Counted from the stretch's first letter, positions 31,363 through 40,783 are shown. The stretch is 64,000 nucleotides of DNA from Pseudomonas extremaustralis (GCF_900102035.1 NZ_LT629689.1:6296501-6360500), one strand, 5' to 3'. Translations and numbers: made by a program. The notes: generated by a model from the letters alone, not told the origin.

Positions 31363-31501
31363 AAAGCGCCAATTTATCCCGCCACGGGCTGCCCTGCGGC
31401 CCAACTGTGGTAGGCTTTGCCGGTTCGCAAAGGGGACGGCTCAGACCCGTGTTTCCAAGCGGTGTTACTTCCCGTCCCTGCATCTGCCTTCAGGAGTTCC
31501 C

Positions 31502-32233
31502 ATGCGCTTGACCCAGATTATTGCCGCCGCAGCCATTGCGTTGGTTTCCACCTTTGCCGTCGCCGATGACGCTGCCGAGCAGACCATTCGCAAGAGCCTG
31601 GCCAACCTGCAGCTCGACACGCCGATCGAAAGCATCAGTGCCAGCCCGATGGCCGGCCTGTACGAAGTCAAGCTCAAGGGCAGCCGCGTGCTGTATGCCA
31701 GTGCCGACGGCCAGTACATCGTCCAGGGCTACCTGTTCCAGTTGAAGGACGGCAAGCCGGTCAACCTGACCGAGAAAGCCGAACGCCTGGGTGTGTCCAA
31801 GTTGATCAATGGCATTCCGGTGGCTGAAACCGTGGTGTATCCGGCCATCGGCGAGACCAAGACCCACATCACCGTGTTCACCGACACCACCTGCCCTTAC
31901 TGCCACAAGCTGCATGCCGAAGTGCCTGCGCTGAACAAGATGGGCGTGGAAGTGCGCTATGTAGCGTTCCCGCGCCAGGGCCTCGGTTCGCCGGGTGATG
32001 AGCAGTTGCAGGCGGTCTGGTGCTCGGCCGACAAGAAAGCGGCGATGGACAAGATGGTCGACGGCAAGGAAATCACGGCGGCCAAGTGCGCCAATCCGGT
32101 TTCGAAACAGTTCGCCCTGGGCCAGTCCATCGGTGTGAACGGTACGCCGGCCATCGTTTTGGCTGACGGTCAGGTGATCCCGGGCTACCAGCCGGCGCCG
32201 CAAGTTGCCAAACTGGCGCTCAGTGCCAAATAA
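31502..32233 (+). CDS. dsbC: Thiol:disulfide interchange protein DsbC
   Basis: A 243-residue periplasmic disulfide isomerase. Signal peptide of about 21 residues (ending TFAVA-DD), N-terminal dimerisation domain, then a thioredoxin-like domain with the active CPYC in FTDTTCPYCHKLH near residue 132 and the cis-Pro loop VNGTPAI. A second cysteine pair (WCSADKK...AAKCANP) matches the structural disulfide of DsbC. The ATG at 31502 follows AGGAG; the open frame upstream is unsupported. Confidence 0.96.
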   Translation: MRLTQIIAAAAIALVSTFAVADDAAEQTIRKSLANLQLDTPIESISASPMAGLYEVKLKGSRVLYASADGQYIVQGYLFQLKDGKPVNLTEKAERLGVSKLINGIPVAETVVYPAIGETKTHITVFTDTTCPYCHKLHAEVPALNKMGVEVRYVAFPRQGLGSPGDEQLQAVWCSADKKAAMDKMVDGKEITAAKCANPVSKQFALGQSIGVNGTPAIVLADGQVIPGYQPAPQVAKLALSAK

Positions 32234-32240
32234 ACCAGCG

Positions 32241-32258
32241 TCGTCGAATTTTCGACGA
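32241..32258 (+). terminator. Hairpin after dsbC
   Basis: TCGTCGAA TT TTCGACGA, a perfect 8-bp stem eight bases after the stop, without a T run. Confidence 0.5.
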
Positions 32259-32296
32259 TCAAGACCCTTCGGGCAGTCGACGGGTCATTAATTGAA

Positions 32297-32344
32297 AGCC
32301 GCAAGTTGTGCGGCTGTTTTCCACGGCCGACCTCGCGTCGGCCG
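32297..32344 (+). promoter_or_regulatory. Two successive hairpins in the hom leader
   Basis: AGCCGCA AGTTG TGCGGCT followed by GTTTT (terminator-like, 32297-32320), then CGGCCGAC CTCGC GTCGGCCG (32324-32344), which ends six bases before the hom Shine-Dalgarno. May be an attenuator or ribosome-access control for threonine/methionine synthesis; no leader peptide rich in Thr was found. Confidence 0.4.
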
Positions 32345-32363
32345 TTTCATGGGGAGTTCTTCA

Positions 32364-33668
32364 GTGAAACCGGTCAAAGTAGGCATCTGTGGGTTAGGGA
32401 CCGTCGGTGGCGGCACCTTCAACGTACTTCAGCGTAATGCTGAAGAAATTTCCCGCCGTGCAGGGCGCGAAATTGAAGTGGCGCAAATTGCCACGCGTTC
32501 GCCAAAGCCTCAGTTCCAAACGACCGGTATTGCGATGACCAACGACGTCTTCGCCGTGGCCACCAACCCTGAAATCGATATCGTCATCGAGCTGGTAGGC
32601 GGCTACACGATTGCCCGCGAGCTGGTGCTCAAGGCCATCGAAAACGGCAAGCACGTGGTCACCGCCAACAAGGCGCTGATCGCAGTGCACGGTAACGAGA
32701 TCTTCGCCAAGGCCCGCGAGAAGGGCGTGATCGTGGCCTTCGAAGCTGCCGTGGCCGGTGGTATCCCGGTGATCAAGGCGATCCGTGAAGGCCTGTCCGC
32801 CAACCGCATCAATTGGGTGGCCGGCATCATCAACGGCACCGGTAATTTCATCCTCACCGAAATGCGCGAGAAGGGCCGCACCTTCGAAGACGTGCTGGCC
32901 GAAGCCCAGGCCCTGGGTTACGCCGAAGCCGACCCGACCTTCGACGTGGAAGGCATCGACGCGGCGCACAAGCTAACCATCCTGGCGTCCATCGCCTTTG
33001 GTATCCCGCTGCAGTTCGACAAGGCCTACACCGAAGGCATCACCCAGCTGACCACTGCCGACGTGAATTACGCCGAAGCCCTGGGCTATCGCATCAAGCA
33101 CCTGGGCGTGGCGCGCTGCACCGCAGCCGGTATCGAGTTGCGTGTACACCCGACGCTGATCCCGGCCGACCGCCTGATCGCCAACGTCAATGGCGTGATG
33201 AACGCGGTGATGGTCAACGGTGACGCCGCGGGCTCGACCCTGTTCTACGGTGCCGGCGCCGGTATGGAGCCGACCGCTTCGTCGGTGATCGCCGACCTGG
33301 TGGACGTGGTTCGCGCCATGACCAGCGACCCGGAAAACCGTGTGCCACACCTGGCCTTCCAGCCCGATTCGCTGTCGGCTCACCCGATCCTGCCGATCGA
33401 GGCGTGCGAAAGCGCCTACTACCTGCGCATCCAGGCAAAGGATCATCCGGGTGTGTTGGCCCAGGTTGCCAGCATCCTGTCCGAGCGTGGCATCAACATC
33501 GAGTCGATCATGCAGAAGGAAGTCGAGGAGCAGAACGGCCAGGTGCCGATGATCCTGCTGACTCACCGCGTGCTCGAGCAGCATATCAACGATGCCATCA
33601 CCGCCCTGGAAGCCTTGCAAGGCGTAGTGGGCCCGGTGGTACGGATTCGCGTCGAACACCTGAACTAA
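32364..33668 (+). CDS. hom: Homoserine dehydrogenase
   Basis: A 434-residue NAD(P)-dependent enzyme converting aspartate semialdehyde to homoserine for Thr and Met. I choose the GTG at 32364-32366, seven bases after GGGGAG; it gives the start KPVKVGICGLGTVGGGTF with the Rossmann GxGxxG motif. Catalytic region GIINGTGNFILTEM and EADPTFDVEGIDAAHK near 175-210, C-terminal ACT domain (YLRIQAKDHPGVLAQVASIL) from about 350, suggesting threonine feedback. Followed by thrC, 67 bases away. Confidence 0.97.
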   Translation: MKPVKVGICGLGTVGGGTFNVLQRNAEEISRRAGREIEVAQIATRSPKPQFQTTGIAMTNDVFAVATNPEIDIVIELVGGYTIARELVLKAIENGKHVVTANKALIAVHGNEIFAKAREKGVIVAFEAAVAGGIPVIKAIREGLSANRINWVAGIINGTGNFILTEMREKGRTFEDVLAEAQALGYAEADPTFDVEGIDAAHKLTILASIAFGIPLQFDKAYTEGITQLTTADVNYAEALGYRIKHLGVARCTAAGIELRVHPTLIPADRLIANVNGVMNAVMVNGDAAGSTLFYGAGAGMEPTASSVIADLVDVVRAMTSDPENRVPHLAFQPDSLSAHPILPIEACESAYYLRIQAKDHPGVLAQVASILSERGINIESIMQKEVEEQNGQVPMILLTHRVLEQHINDAITALEALQGVVGPVVRIRVEHLN

Positions 33669-33735
33669 CCGATTTGTGCCAGGGGCCCCGTACATTCGGC
33701 GGCCTCTGTTCGAGAATGATTTAGAGGAGCCAGTC

Positions 33736-35145
33736 ATGCGTTACATCAGCACCCGCGGCCAGGCACCGGCCCTGAATTTCGAAGACGTTCTGCTGGCAGG
33801 CCTTGCCACCGACGGCGGCCTGTACGTGCCGGAAAACCTGCCCCGTTTCACCCAGGAAGAAATCGCGTCCTGGGCGGGCCTGCCGTATCACGAACTGGCC
33901 TTCCGGGTGATGCGCCCGTTCGTCACCGGCAGCATTCCGGATGCGGACTTCAAGAAGATCCTGGAAGAGACATACGGCGTGTTTTCCCACAGCGCCATCG
34001 CGCCTTTGCGCCAACTGAATGGGAACGAGTGGGTCCTCGAGCTGTTCCATGGCCCGACCCTGGCGTTCAAGGACTTCGCCTTGCAACTGCTGGGTCGCTT
34101 GCTCGATTACGTGCTGGAGAAGCGCGGCGAGCGCGTGGTGATCATCGGCGCGACCTCCGGTGATACCGGCTCGGCGGCCATCGAAGGTTGCAAGCACTGC
34201 GAAAACGTCGACATCTTCATCCTGCACCCGCACAAGCGCGTGTCGGAAGTACAGCGTCGCCAGATGACCACCATCTTCGGTGAGAACATCCATAACATTG
34301 CCATCGAAGGCAACTTCGATGACTGCCAGGAAATGGTCAAGAACAGCTTCGCTGACCAGAGTTTCCTCAAAGGCACGCGCCTGGTGGCGGTGAACTCGAT
34401 CAACTGGGCGCGGATCATGGCCCAGATCGTCTACTACTTCCACGCAGCCCTGCAGCTGGGCGGGCCGGCGCGTTCGGTGTCGTTCTCGGTGCCCACCGGC
34501 AACTTCGGCGACATCTTCGCCGGTTACCTGGCGCGCAACATGGGCCTGCCGATCAACCAGTTGATCGTCGCCACCAACCGCAACGACATCCTGCACCGCT
34601 TCATGAGCGGCAACCAGTACGTCAAGGAAACCCTGCACGCCACGTTGTCGCCGTCCATGGACATCATGGTGTCGTCGAACTTCGAACGCCTGCTGTTCGA
34701 CATGCACGGTCGCAATGGTGCGGCGATTGCCGGCTTGATGGACACCTTCAAAAGCGGTGGCGGTTTCAGTGTCGATCAAGAGCGCTGGACCGAAACCCGC
34801 AAGCTGTTCGATTCCTTGGCCGTGGACGATGCACAGACCTGCGAAACCATCGCCGAAGTCTATGCCCAGACCGGCGAACTGCTGGACCCGCACACTGCCA
34901 TCGGTGTGAAGGCCGCCCGCGAATGCCGCCGCAGCCTGGACATCCCGATGGTGATCCTTGGTACCGCACACCCGGTCAAATTCCCGGAAGCGGTGGAGAA
35001 GGCGGGCGTTGGCAAGGCGCTGGAGTTGCCGGCGCACTTGGCTGACCTGTTCGAGCGTGAAGAGCGTTGCACCGTGCTGCCGAATGACTTGAAGGCGATG
35101 CAGGCGTTTGTCAGCCAGCATGGCAATCGGGGCAAGCCGTTGTAA
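33736..35145 (+). CDS. thrC: Threonine synthase
   Basis: A 469-residue PLP enzyme converting phosphohomoserine to threonine. The ATG at 33736 follows AGAGGAG and gives RYISTRGQAPALNFEDVLLAGLATDGGLY, the family start. The PLP lysine is in TLAFKDFALQ near residue 113; the phosphate loop is GATSGDTGSAA. Together with hom it forms the threonine branch; an intrinsic terminator follows. Confidence 0.98.
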   Translation: MRYISTRGQAPALNFEDVLLAGLATDGGLYVPENLPRFTQEEIASWAGLPYHELAFRVMRPFVTGSIPDADFKKILEETYGVFSHSAIAPLRQLNGNEWVLELFHGPTLAFKDFALQLLGRLLDYVLEKRGERVVIIGATSGDTGSAAIEGCKHCENVDIFILHPHKRVSEVQRRQMTTIFGENIHNIAIEGNFDDCQEMVKNSFADQSFLKGTRLVAVNSINWARIMAQIVYYFHAALQLGGPARSVSFSVPTGNFGDIFAGYLARNMGLPINQLIVATNRNDILHRFMSGNQYVKETLHATLSPSMDIMVSSNFERLLFDMHGRNGAAIAGLMDTFKSGGGFSVDQERWTETRKLFDSLAVDDAQTCETIAEVYAQTGELLDPHTAIGVKAARECRRSLDIPMVILGTAHPVKFPEAVEKAGVGKALELPAHLADLFEREERCTVLPNDLKAMQAFVSQHGNRGKPL

Positions 35146-35173
35146 GGCAAAAGGTTGGCGCCTTGGCGCAGAC

Positions 35174-35212
35174 AAAACGCCGCTTTCCCCTCCTGGGGTC
35201 AGCGGCGTTTTT
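35174..35212 (+). terminator. Terminator after thrC
   Basis: AAAACGCCGCT ... AGCGGCGTTTTT with a C/G-rich loop; symmetrical, so it may also serve the small minus-strand gene that ends at 35242. Confidence 0.9.
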
Positions 35213-35241
35213 CGTTTCTGGCAGCTTCGACAGCATCCTGA

Positions 35242-35463
35242 TTACAACAGCAATTTAATTGCCATCCCGGTGATTGAAGCAATCGTTGCGACAACGGCCA
35301 TCGCTACACCCATGGGGTACCAAAACGTCTTACAGGTTATCTTCAGGGATTCTGCGTTGAGCTTGCCTTGCTCTGCATGCATGCGTGATATCTCTGCATA
35401 GATGCGTAATACGTCGGCATGCATCTTTGCCATCGACGCCTGTTGTTCGTTGTGTTCCACCAT
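35242..35463 (-). CDS. Small single-span membrane protein, unknown function
   Basis: A 73-residue protein from the ATG 35461-35463, with AAGGA eight bases upstream. About 40 residues form a charged helix rich in Met-His-Ala and Glu (MHADVLRIYAEISRMHAEQG), likely a coiled coil. A single membrane segment of about 23 residues follows (PMGVAMAVVATIASITGMAI) and the protein ends at the membrane with KLLL. Not recognised. Stand-alone gene convergent with thrC. Confidence 0.6.
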   Translation of the reverse strand: MVEHNEQQASMAKMHADVLRIYAEISRMHAEQGKLNAESLKITCKTFWYPMGVAMAVVATIASITGMAIKLLL

Positions 35464-35775
35464 CCTGTTCGTCCTTCGCAATAAGGGCCTTTGACATGCA
35501 CTTTTATCTGCGTGGCAGAGTGATCAGCGCTTACCGAGTATAGGATTTGCCCCCAGTCTCGCTGGACGGCACTCCCCAAACGGTCGCCCATTGCGTAAGC
35601 AGTTATGTGCGTCCGTTTTTTGGTTGTCATGTTGCAAGCGCATGCTGGAGCAAGTCACGCCCTGGCGGCCCCATAAAGATGAAAAAGCGAACTTTCCTAC
35701 GTGACAATCCGTCCATTAGGATAGATGCAGCACCCGTTGAAACGATTGTTCCCGAACTATTGAGTGGTGATCGAG

Positions 35776-36060
35776 ATGGAAAGTATCAGCCTATTGCTCG
35801 AAGAAGCACTGAGCCCCTATCAGGTTACGCTGACTCCCTCTGGTGTGCAGGGCGAGTGCCTGGTGACTGTGAAGAATCCTGCTGGCGCTATCGTGGTCGA
35901 GCGTGATGTCGACCGGGCGCAGTTGATGGATAAACGTTTATTGGTAGACGTTGTGGACTGCCTGCTGCGCGACCTCAAAATCGCCGAAGGACGTCTGGAA
36001 CCCTCGGTGATCGCCGCCCTGCGTAGCGCAGCACAAACCCGTGGCGGCGCCGTGGCATGA
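35776..36060 (+). CDS. DUF3509-like small protein
   Basis: A 94-residue acidic cytoplasmic protein (start ESISLLLEEALSPYQVTLTP). The pattern LVTVKNPAGAIVVERDV...LVDVVDCLLRDL resembles the Pseudomonas-restricted DUF3509 family as I remember it; function unknown. The longer GTG-initiated form at 35764 is possible. The preceding 35482-35775 holds no gene that I can support. Confidence 0.6.
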   Translation: MESISLLLEEALSPYQVTLTPSGVQGECLVTVKNPAGAIVVERDVDRAQLMDKRLLVDVVDCLLRDLKIAEGRLEPSVIAALRSAAQTRGGAVA

Positions 36061-36180
36061 AGAATTGTTTACCTGTTGAAACTTCCTATGGCATGGCCTG
36101 TCAGATTTTGTAACAGCAAGAGCGAACATTGTGCTCCGGTGTTTGTGCCTTGTTGTACTGGTCTTTGTAGGCCACGTTTA

Positions 36181-36217
36181 ACCCCGAAGTGTTTCCCCAC
36201 GCTTCGGGGTTTCTTTT
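36181..36217 (+). terminator. Bidirectional terminator
   Basis: ACCCCGAAG ... CTTCGGGGT followed by TTCTTTT, between the DUF3509-like gene and the convergent solute-binding gene. Confidence 0.85.
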
Positions 36218-36229
36218 GCCTTGGATTTG

Positions 36230-37114
36230 TCACGGCGTTGGAACTTCCTGGAAAAAATTCGGGTTGTCGCGCAGGTAGTGTTCGCGCATGACCGGGTCCA
36301 GCCATGCGGCGTAGGACTTTTGCACCTGCTCCACTGGGATGTCATGTAGCGCTTGATCGATCCGTTCGATGGCCTCGCGGCCCTGGGGGGTGTCCGAACA
36401 ACCGATATGGGTACGTTGGTAGGGCGCCGAGCCTTTGATGGGGTAGAAGCTCAGGTCGTCGACGGCGATCCCCTGCCGCAGCGCGTGATAGCGGATTTCC
36501 GGCCAGTAACCCAACACCGCTTCCAGTCGTCCCAGGCGTTGCATCTGCAACAAGCTGCCCAGGGCGTCGTTGCCATAGTGAAGCGCCAGGCTTTGTGCAT
36601 CGGCCTGCCTCAATCGTTCATCGATGACCGGGCCGTAGCTGCGTTCTGCAATCGCGCCCACCCGGGCTTTATGGGCGTCGAGAAAGGCTTGCAGATCGAA
36701 CTGGCCGTCCACGATAAACGCTGTCACGGCCTCCTGTTGACTGCGCCGGATCGTGATCCCATTGCTGACGGAAATAAACGCCTGGCGGGAAAACACGATG
36801 TATTTGGCGCGCTCTGGTGTCCACAGTAACGAGGGGTCGCAGGTGAACGTGGATTCGCGCAACATCTGCATGCCCCGTGCGCGATTGACGTGCAACACCT
36901 GATGTCGATACTGCGGCAAGTGCTCGATCAGCATCGGTAACAGTTGGTCCAGCGCACCCTGGTCTTTGCCCGGGCCATCAAAAATGGTCAGTGGAGGCAG
37001 GTCGCGCAGCAACCAGATCAGTGTGTCCTCGGCCTGCGCCGACAATGACCAGCCGCCCGCCATCATGGCGGTGAGGCACAACTGAATCAGCCAGCGTTTG
37101 TATCGATCGATCAT
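36230..37114 (-). CDS. Periplasmic solute-binding-like protein (TIGR02285-type)
   Basis: A 294-residue exported protein. Signal peptide of about 28 residues ending SAQA-ED. The fold appears to be a type 2 periplasmic binding protein (family 3 SBP-like): DLPPLTIFDGPGKDQGALDQLLPML near the N-terminus and a Cys pair (FTCDPSLL ... HIGCSDTPQG). No ABC permease is adjacent, so it may act as a sensor or has lost transport partners. Its ATG overlaps the stop of the upstream CoA-transferase gene (TGATG), a sign of translational coupling between two seemingly unrelated proteins. Confidence 0.7.
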   Translation of the reverse strand: MIDRYKRWLIQLCLTAMMAGGWSLSAQAEDTLIWLLRDLPPLTIFDGPGKDQGALDQLLPMLIEHLPQYRHQVLHVNRARGMQMLRESTFTCDPSLLWTPERAKYIVFSRQAFISVSNGITIRRSQQEAVTAFIVDGQFDLQAFLDAHKARVGAIAERSYGPVIDERLRQADAQSLALHYGNDALGSLLQMQRLGRLEAVLGYWPEIRYHALRQGIAVDDLSFYPIKGSAPYQRTHIGCSDTPQGREAIERIDQALHDIPVEQVQKSYAAWLDPVMREHYLRDNPNFFQEVPTP

Positions 37115-38313
37115 CAGATCGCGCCTTCCTCGCGCAAGCGGACAATGGCGGCGGTGTCGTAGCCCAATTCACCGAGCACCACGTTGTTGTGTTCGCCCAG
37201 TTGGGGCCCGACCCATTCGCAGCTGCCTGGGGTCTGCGATAACTTAGGCACGATGCCCGGCATCTTGAAGTCTTTGCCGTCGGGCAATTGGGCCTTGAGG
37301 AACATTTCGCGGGCGAGGAATTGCGGATCACCCAGCATGTCTTCGGCGCTGTAGATGCGACTGGCGGGCACCTCGGCCTTGTTGAGCTGTTCCACCACTT
37401 GCTCCAGCGGCAGCGAGTTGACCCAGCGATCGATCACGCCATACAGCTCATCGCGGCGGCTGTCGCGTCCGTCATTGCTGGCCAGCACAGGGTCGTTGGC
37501 CAGGTCTTCACGCCCGATGGCCGACATGAAGCGCTTGAAGATCGCATCACCGTTGGCGCCGATCTGCACATGTTTGCCATCCGCGCTGGTGTGGATCGAG
37601 GACGGGGTGATGCCGGGCATGATGTTGCCGGTGCGTTCGCGAATGAATCCAAACACGTCGAACTCGGGGATCATGCTTTCCATCATGGCGAAAATGGCTT
37701 CGTACAGGGCCACGTCCACGACCTGGCCCAGACCGCCATTGACCTCGCGATGACGCAGTGCCATCAAGGCGCCGATCACCGCCCACAATGCGGCGATGGA
37801 GTCGCCGATGGAGATCCCGGTGCGTACCGGCGGGCGGTCCTCGAAACCGGTGATATAGCGCAGCCCGCCCATGGACTCGCCCACTGCACCAAACCCCGGC
37901 TGGTCCTTCATCGGCCCGGTCTGACCAAAACCGGAGAGGCGTACCATCACCAGCTTGGGGTTGAGCGCATGCAGGGTTTCCCAGCTCAGGCCGAGCTTTT
38001 CCAGGACGCCGGGGCGGAAATTCTCGATCAGGATGTCGGCGTCCGCCAGCAATTGCTTGAGGATCGCCAGGCCGTCCGGGTGCTTGAGGTTGAGTGTCAG
38101 CGACTTTTTGTTACGCGCCTGCACAAACCACCACAGCGAAGTGCCTTCATACAGCTTGCGCCATTTGCGCAGCGGGTCGCCGCCATCGGGCGATTCCACC
38201 TTGATCACCTCGGCGCCGAATTCGGCGCAGATGCGTGAGGCGAACGGGCCGGCGATCAGGGTGCCGAGTTCGATGACTTTCAAGCCGGCAAGCGGTTTGG
38301 CATTAAACGACAT
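37114..38313 (-). CDS. CaiB/BaiF family CoA-transferase
   Basis: A 399-residue class III CoA-transferase. Conserved LAGLKVIELGTLIAGPFASRICAEFGAEVIKVE at the start, ENFRPGVLEKLGL, and the likely catalytic Asp in GISIGDSIAALWAVIGAL near residue 170. It moves CoA between carboxylic acids; the substrate pair cannot be predicted. AAGGATCATC precedes the ATG. Divergent from yaeQ. Confidence 0.9.
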   Translation of the reverse strand: MSFNAKPLAGLKVIELGTLIAGPFASRICAEFGAEVIKVESPDGGDPLRKWRKLYEGTSLWWFVQARNKKSLTLNLKHPDGLAILKQLLADADILIENFRPGVLEKLGLSWETLHALNPKLVMVRLSGFGQTGPMKDQPGFGAVGESMGGLRYITGFEDRPPVRTGISIGDSIAALWAVIGALMALRHREVNGGLGQVVDVALYEAIFAMMESMIPEFDVFGFIRERTGNIMPGITPSSIHTSADGKHVQIGANGDAIFKRFMSAIGREDLANDPVLASNDGRDSRRDELYGVIDRWVNSLPLEQVVEQLNKAEVPASRIYSAEDMLGDPQFLAREMFLKAQLPDGKDFKMPGIVPKLSQTPGSCEWVGPQLGEHNNVVLGELGYDTAAIVRLREEGAI

Positions 38314-38461
38314 GATGATCCTTGTCTGCGCAGGGCGGTGATGTGAAGCCTTTTAACATAGGCGAGTGGCCCAGGGATAAGGATGATGCAGAGCATGATT
38401 CGTTGAATGGCTTCGCCATCGGTTAGACTGGCCGCCTTTTCCTGTCTCTAGAAGTCCGTTC

Positions 38462-39004
38462 ATGGCCCAGCCGTCCACGACCTACAAGTTCGAACTCAAC
38501 CTCACTGACCTCGATCGCTCGGTGTACGAGAGCGTCAAACAGACCATCGCCCGCCATCCTTCGGAAACCGAAGAGCGCATGACTGTGCGCCTGTTGGCCT
38601 ACGCCCTCTGGTACAACGAGCAAGTGTCGTTCGGCCGTGGCCTGTCAGATGTCGACGAGCCAGCCCTGTGGGAAAAAAGCCTGGATGACCGCGTCTTGCA
38701 TTGGATCGAAGTCGGCCAGCCCGATGTCGACCGCCTGACCTGGTGCTCGCGCCGCGCCGAACGTACCAGCTTGCTCGCTTACGGCAGCCTGCGTGTGTGG
38801 GAGGGCAAGGTGGTGCCAGCGGCGAAAAGCATGAAAAACGTGCACATCGCGGCGGTTCCGCAGGAAGTCCTCGAGACGTTGGCCAAGGACATGCCGCGCG
38901 TGATCAAGTGGGACGTGATGATCAGCGAAGGCACGATCTTCGTCACCGATGATCGCGGCCAGCACGAAGTGCAGTTGCAGTGGCTGGTCGGCGAGCGCGG
39001 TTGA
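38462..39004 (+). CDS. yaeQ: YaeQ family protein
   Basis: A 180-residue protein with a PD-(D/E)XK-nuclease-like fold by family knowledge. Start STTYKFELNLTDLDRSVYE, middle EKSLDDRVLHWIEVGQPDVDRL, and C-terminal MISEGTIFVTD. Nuclease activity has not been shown for the family. 57 bases upstream of recJ, which supports the Pseudomonas yaeQ-recJ order. Confidence 0.92.
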   Translation: MAQPSTTYKFELNLTDLDRSVYESVKQTIARHPSETEERMTVRLLAYALWYNEQVSFGRGLSDVDEPALWEKSLDDRVLHWIEVGQPDVDRLTWCSRRAERTSLLAYGSLRVWEGKVVPAAKSMKNVHIAAVPQEVLETLAKDMPRVIKWDVMISEGTIFVTDDRGQHEVQLQWLVGERG

Positions 39005-39061
39005 GCTGGCGCTTGAAGCTTGCCGCTAACATTTCCCCTACAGAGAATTCCCCACCGTCCC

Positions 39062-40771
39062 ATGCGTATCGATCCCCGTCCGTTACCCGCTGTCCTGCCG
39101 TTTCTCGGTGAATTGCCACCGCTGTTGACCCGTCTCTATGCCGCGCGCGGGGTACGGTCAGAGGCTGAGCTGGACAAGAGCCTGGCGCGGTTGATTCCCT
39201 ACCAGCAGCTCAAGGGCATCGACGCGGCGGTAGACCTGCTGGTGACGGCCCTGGAGCAGCGCCAGCGCATCCTGATCGTCGGCGACTTCGATGCCGACGG
39301 CGCCACCGCCAGCACGGTGGGCACCTTGGGCCTGCGCTTGCTCGGTGCGGCCCACGTCGATTACCTGGTGCCCAACCGCTTCGAATACGGCTACGGCCTG
39401 ACCCCGGAAATCGTCGCCGTGGCCTTGCAGCGCGAGCCGCAGTTGCTGATTACCGTGGACAACGGCATCTCCAGTGTCGAAGGTGTGGCGGCGGCGAAGG
39501 CCGCTGGGCTCAAAGTGCTGGTGACCGACCACCACTTGCCGGGGGATGAATTGCCGGCGGCGGATGCCATCGTCAACCCGAACCAGCCGGGCTGTGAGTT
39601 TCCCAGCAAGGCGTTGGCCGGGGTCGGGGTGATCTTTTATGTGTTGCTGGCCTTGCGTGCCCGCTTGCGCAGCCTGGGCTGGTACGAGAATAAGCAGCAG
39701 CCGAACCTTGGCGAGTTGCTCGACCTCGTCGCCCTGGGCAGCGTCGCCGACGTGGTGCCGTTGGACGCCAATAACCGCATCCTTGTGCATCAAGGCCTGG
39801 AACGCATCCGCGCCGGTCGCGCGCGGCCAGGGATCAAGGCGATCCTCGAAGTGGCCAAGCGTGACCACGCCCGTATCACCTCCACCGACCTGGGGTTTAT
39901 CCTCGGGCCTCGCCTGAACGCCGCCGGGCGCCTGGATGACATGAGCCTGGGCATTGAATGCCTGCTCACCACCGACGTTGCCGCCGCCCGGGAAATGGCC
40001 GCGCAACTGGATGGCATGAACCAGGATCGCAAATCCATCGAGCAAGGCATGCAGCGCGAGGCCCTGGCCCAGCTCAAGGATTTGCCGGTGGAGTCGATGC
40101 CCTACGGTTTGTGCCTGTTCGATCCGGAGTGGCACCAAGGGGTGATCGGCATTCTGGCGTCGCGCATGAAAGAGCGCTACTTCCGTCCGACCATCGCTTT
40201 TGCCGACGCGGGCGATGGCTTGCTCAAGGGCTCGGGCCGTTCCGTGCAGGGCTTTCACATCCGTGATGCGCTGGCGGTGGTGGCGAGCCAGCATCCCAAC
40301 CTGATCACCAAATACGGTGGCCACGCCATGGCGGCGGGGCTGACCTTGCCCGAGGAACATTTCCCACTGTTTGCCGAAGCCTTTGATGCCGAGGTGCGTC
40401 GGCAATTGCGCGAAGAAGACCTCACCGGCCGGCTGTTGTCCGATGGCACCCTGGCGGTGGAAGAGTTTCACTTGGAACTGGCCCGCGCCCTTCGCCACGC
40501 CGGGCCTTGGGGGCAGCACTTTCCCGAACCGCTGTTTCACGGGGTGTTTCAGTTGGTGGAGCAACGGGTGGTAGGGGAGCGGCACCTGAAGGTGGTGCTC
40601 AAGAGCGAGTGCGGCTCAGTGAAGCTCGATGGCATTGCGTTTGGGGTGGACCGTGAAGTCTGGCCGAACCCGACCGTGCGTTGGGTGGAGTTGGCCTACA
40701 AGCTGGACGTGAACGAATTCCGGGGACAGGAAACCGTGCAGTTGATGATTGCGCATATCGAACCGCGCTAG
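39062..40771 (+). CDS. recJ: Single-stranded-DNA exonuclease RecJ
   Basis: A 569-residue 5'-3' exonuclease for recombination and mismatch repair. DHH-type phosphoesterase motifs: VGDFDADGATA near 80, LITVDNGISS, VTDHHLPGDELP near 157, then DHHA1 with KYGGHAMAAGLTL and a C-terminal OB domain. I take the ATG at 39062 (start RIDPRPLPAVLP); the longer frame upstream lacks support. Confidence 0.97.
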   Translation: MRIDPRPLPAVLPFLGELPPLLTRLYAARGVRSEAELDKSLARLIPYQQLKGIDAAVDLLVTALEQRQRILIVGDFDADGATASTVGTLGLRLLGAAHVDYLVPNRFEYGYGLTPEIVAVALQREPQLLITVDNGISSVEGVAAAKAAGLKVLVTDHHLPGDELPAADAIVNPNQPGCEFPSKALAGVGVIFYVLLALRARLRSLGWYENKQQPNLGELLDLVALGSVADVVPLDANNRILVHQGLERIRAGRARPGIKAILEVAKRDHARITSTDLGFILGPRLNAAGRLDDMSLGIECLLTTDVAAAREMAAQLDGMNQDRKSIEQGMQREALAQLKDLPVESMPYGLCLFDPEWHQGVIGILASRMKERYFRPTIAFADAGDGLLKGSGRSVQGFHIRDALAVVASQHPNLITKYGGHAMAAGLTLPEEHFPLFAEAFDAEVRRQLREEDLTGRLLSDGTLAVEEFHLELARALRHAGPWGQHFPEPLFHGVFQLVEQRVVGERHLKVVLKSECGSVKLDGIAFGVDREVWPNPTVRWVELAYKLDVNEFRGQETVQLMIAHIEPR

Positions 40772-40783
40772 CCCAACCAACCC

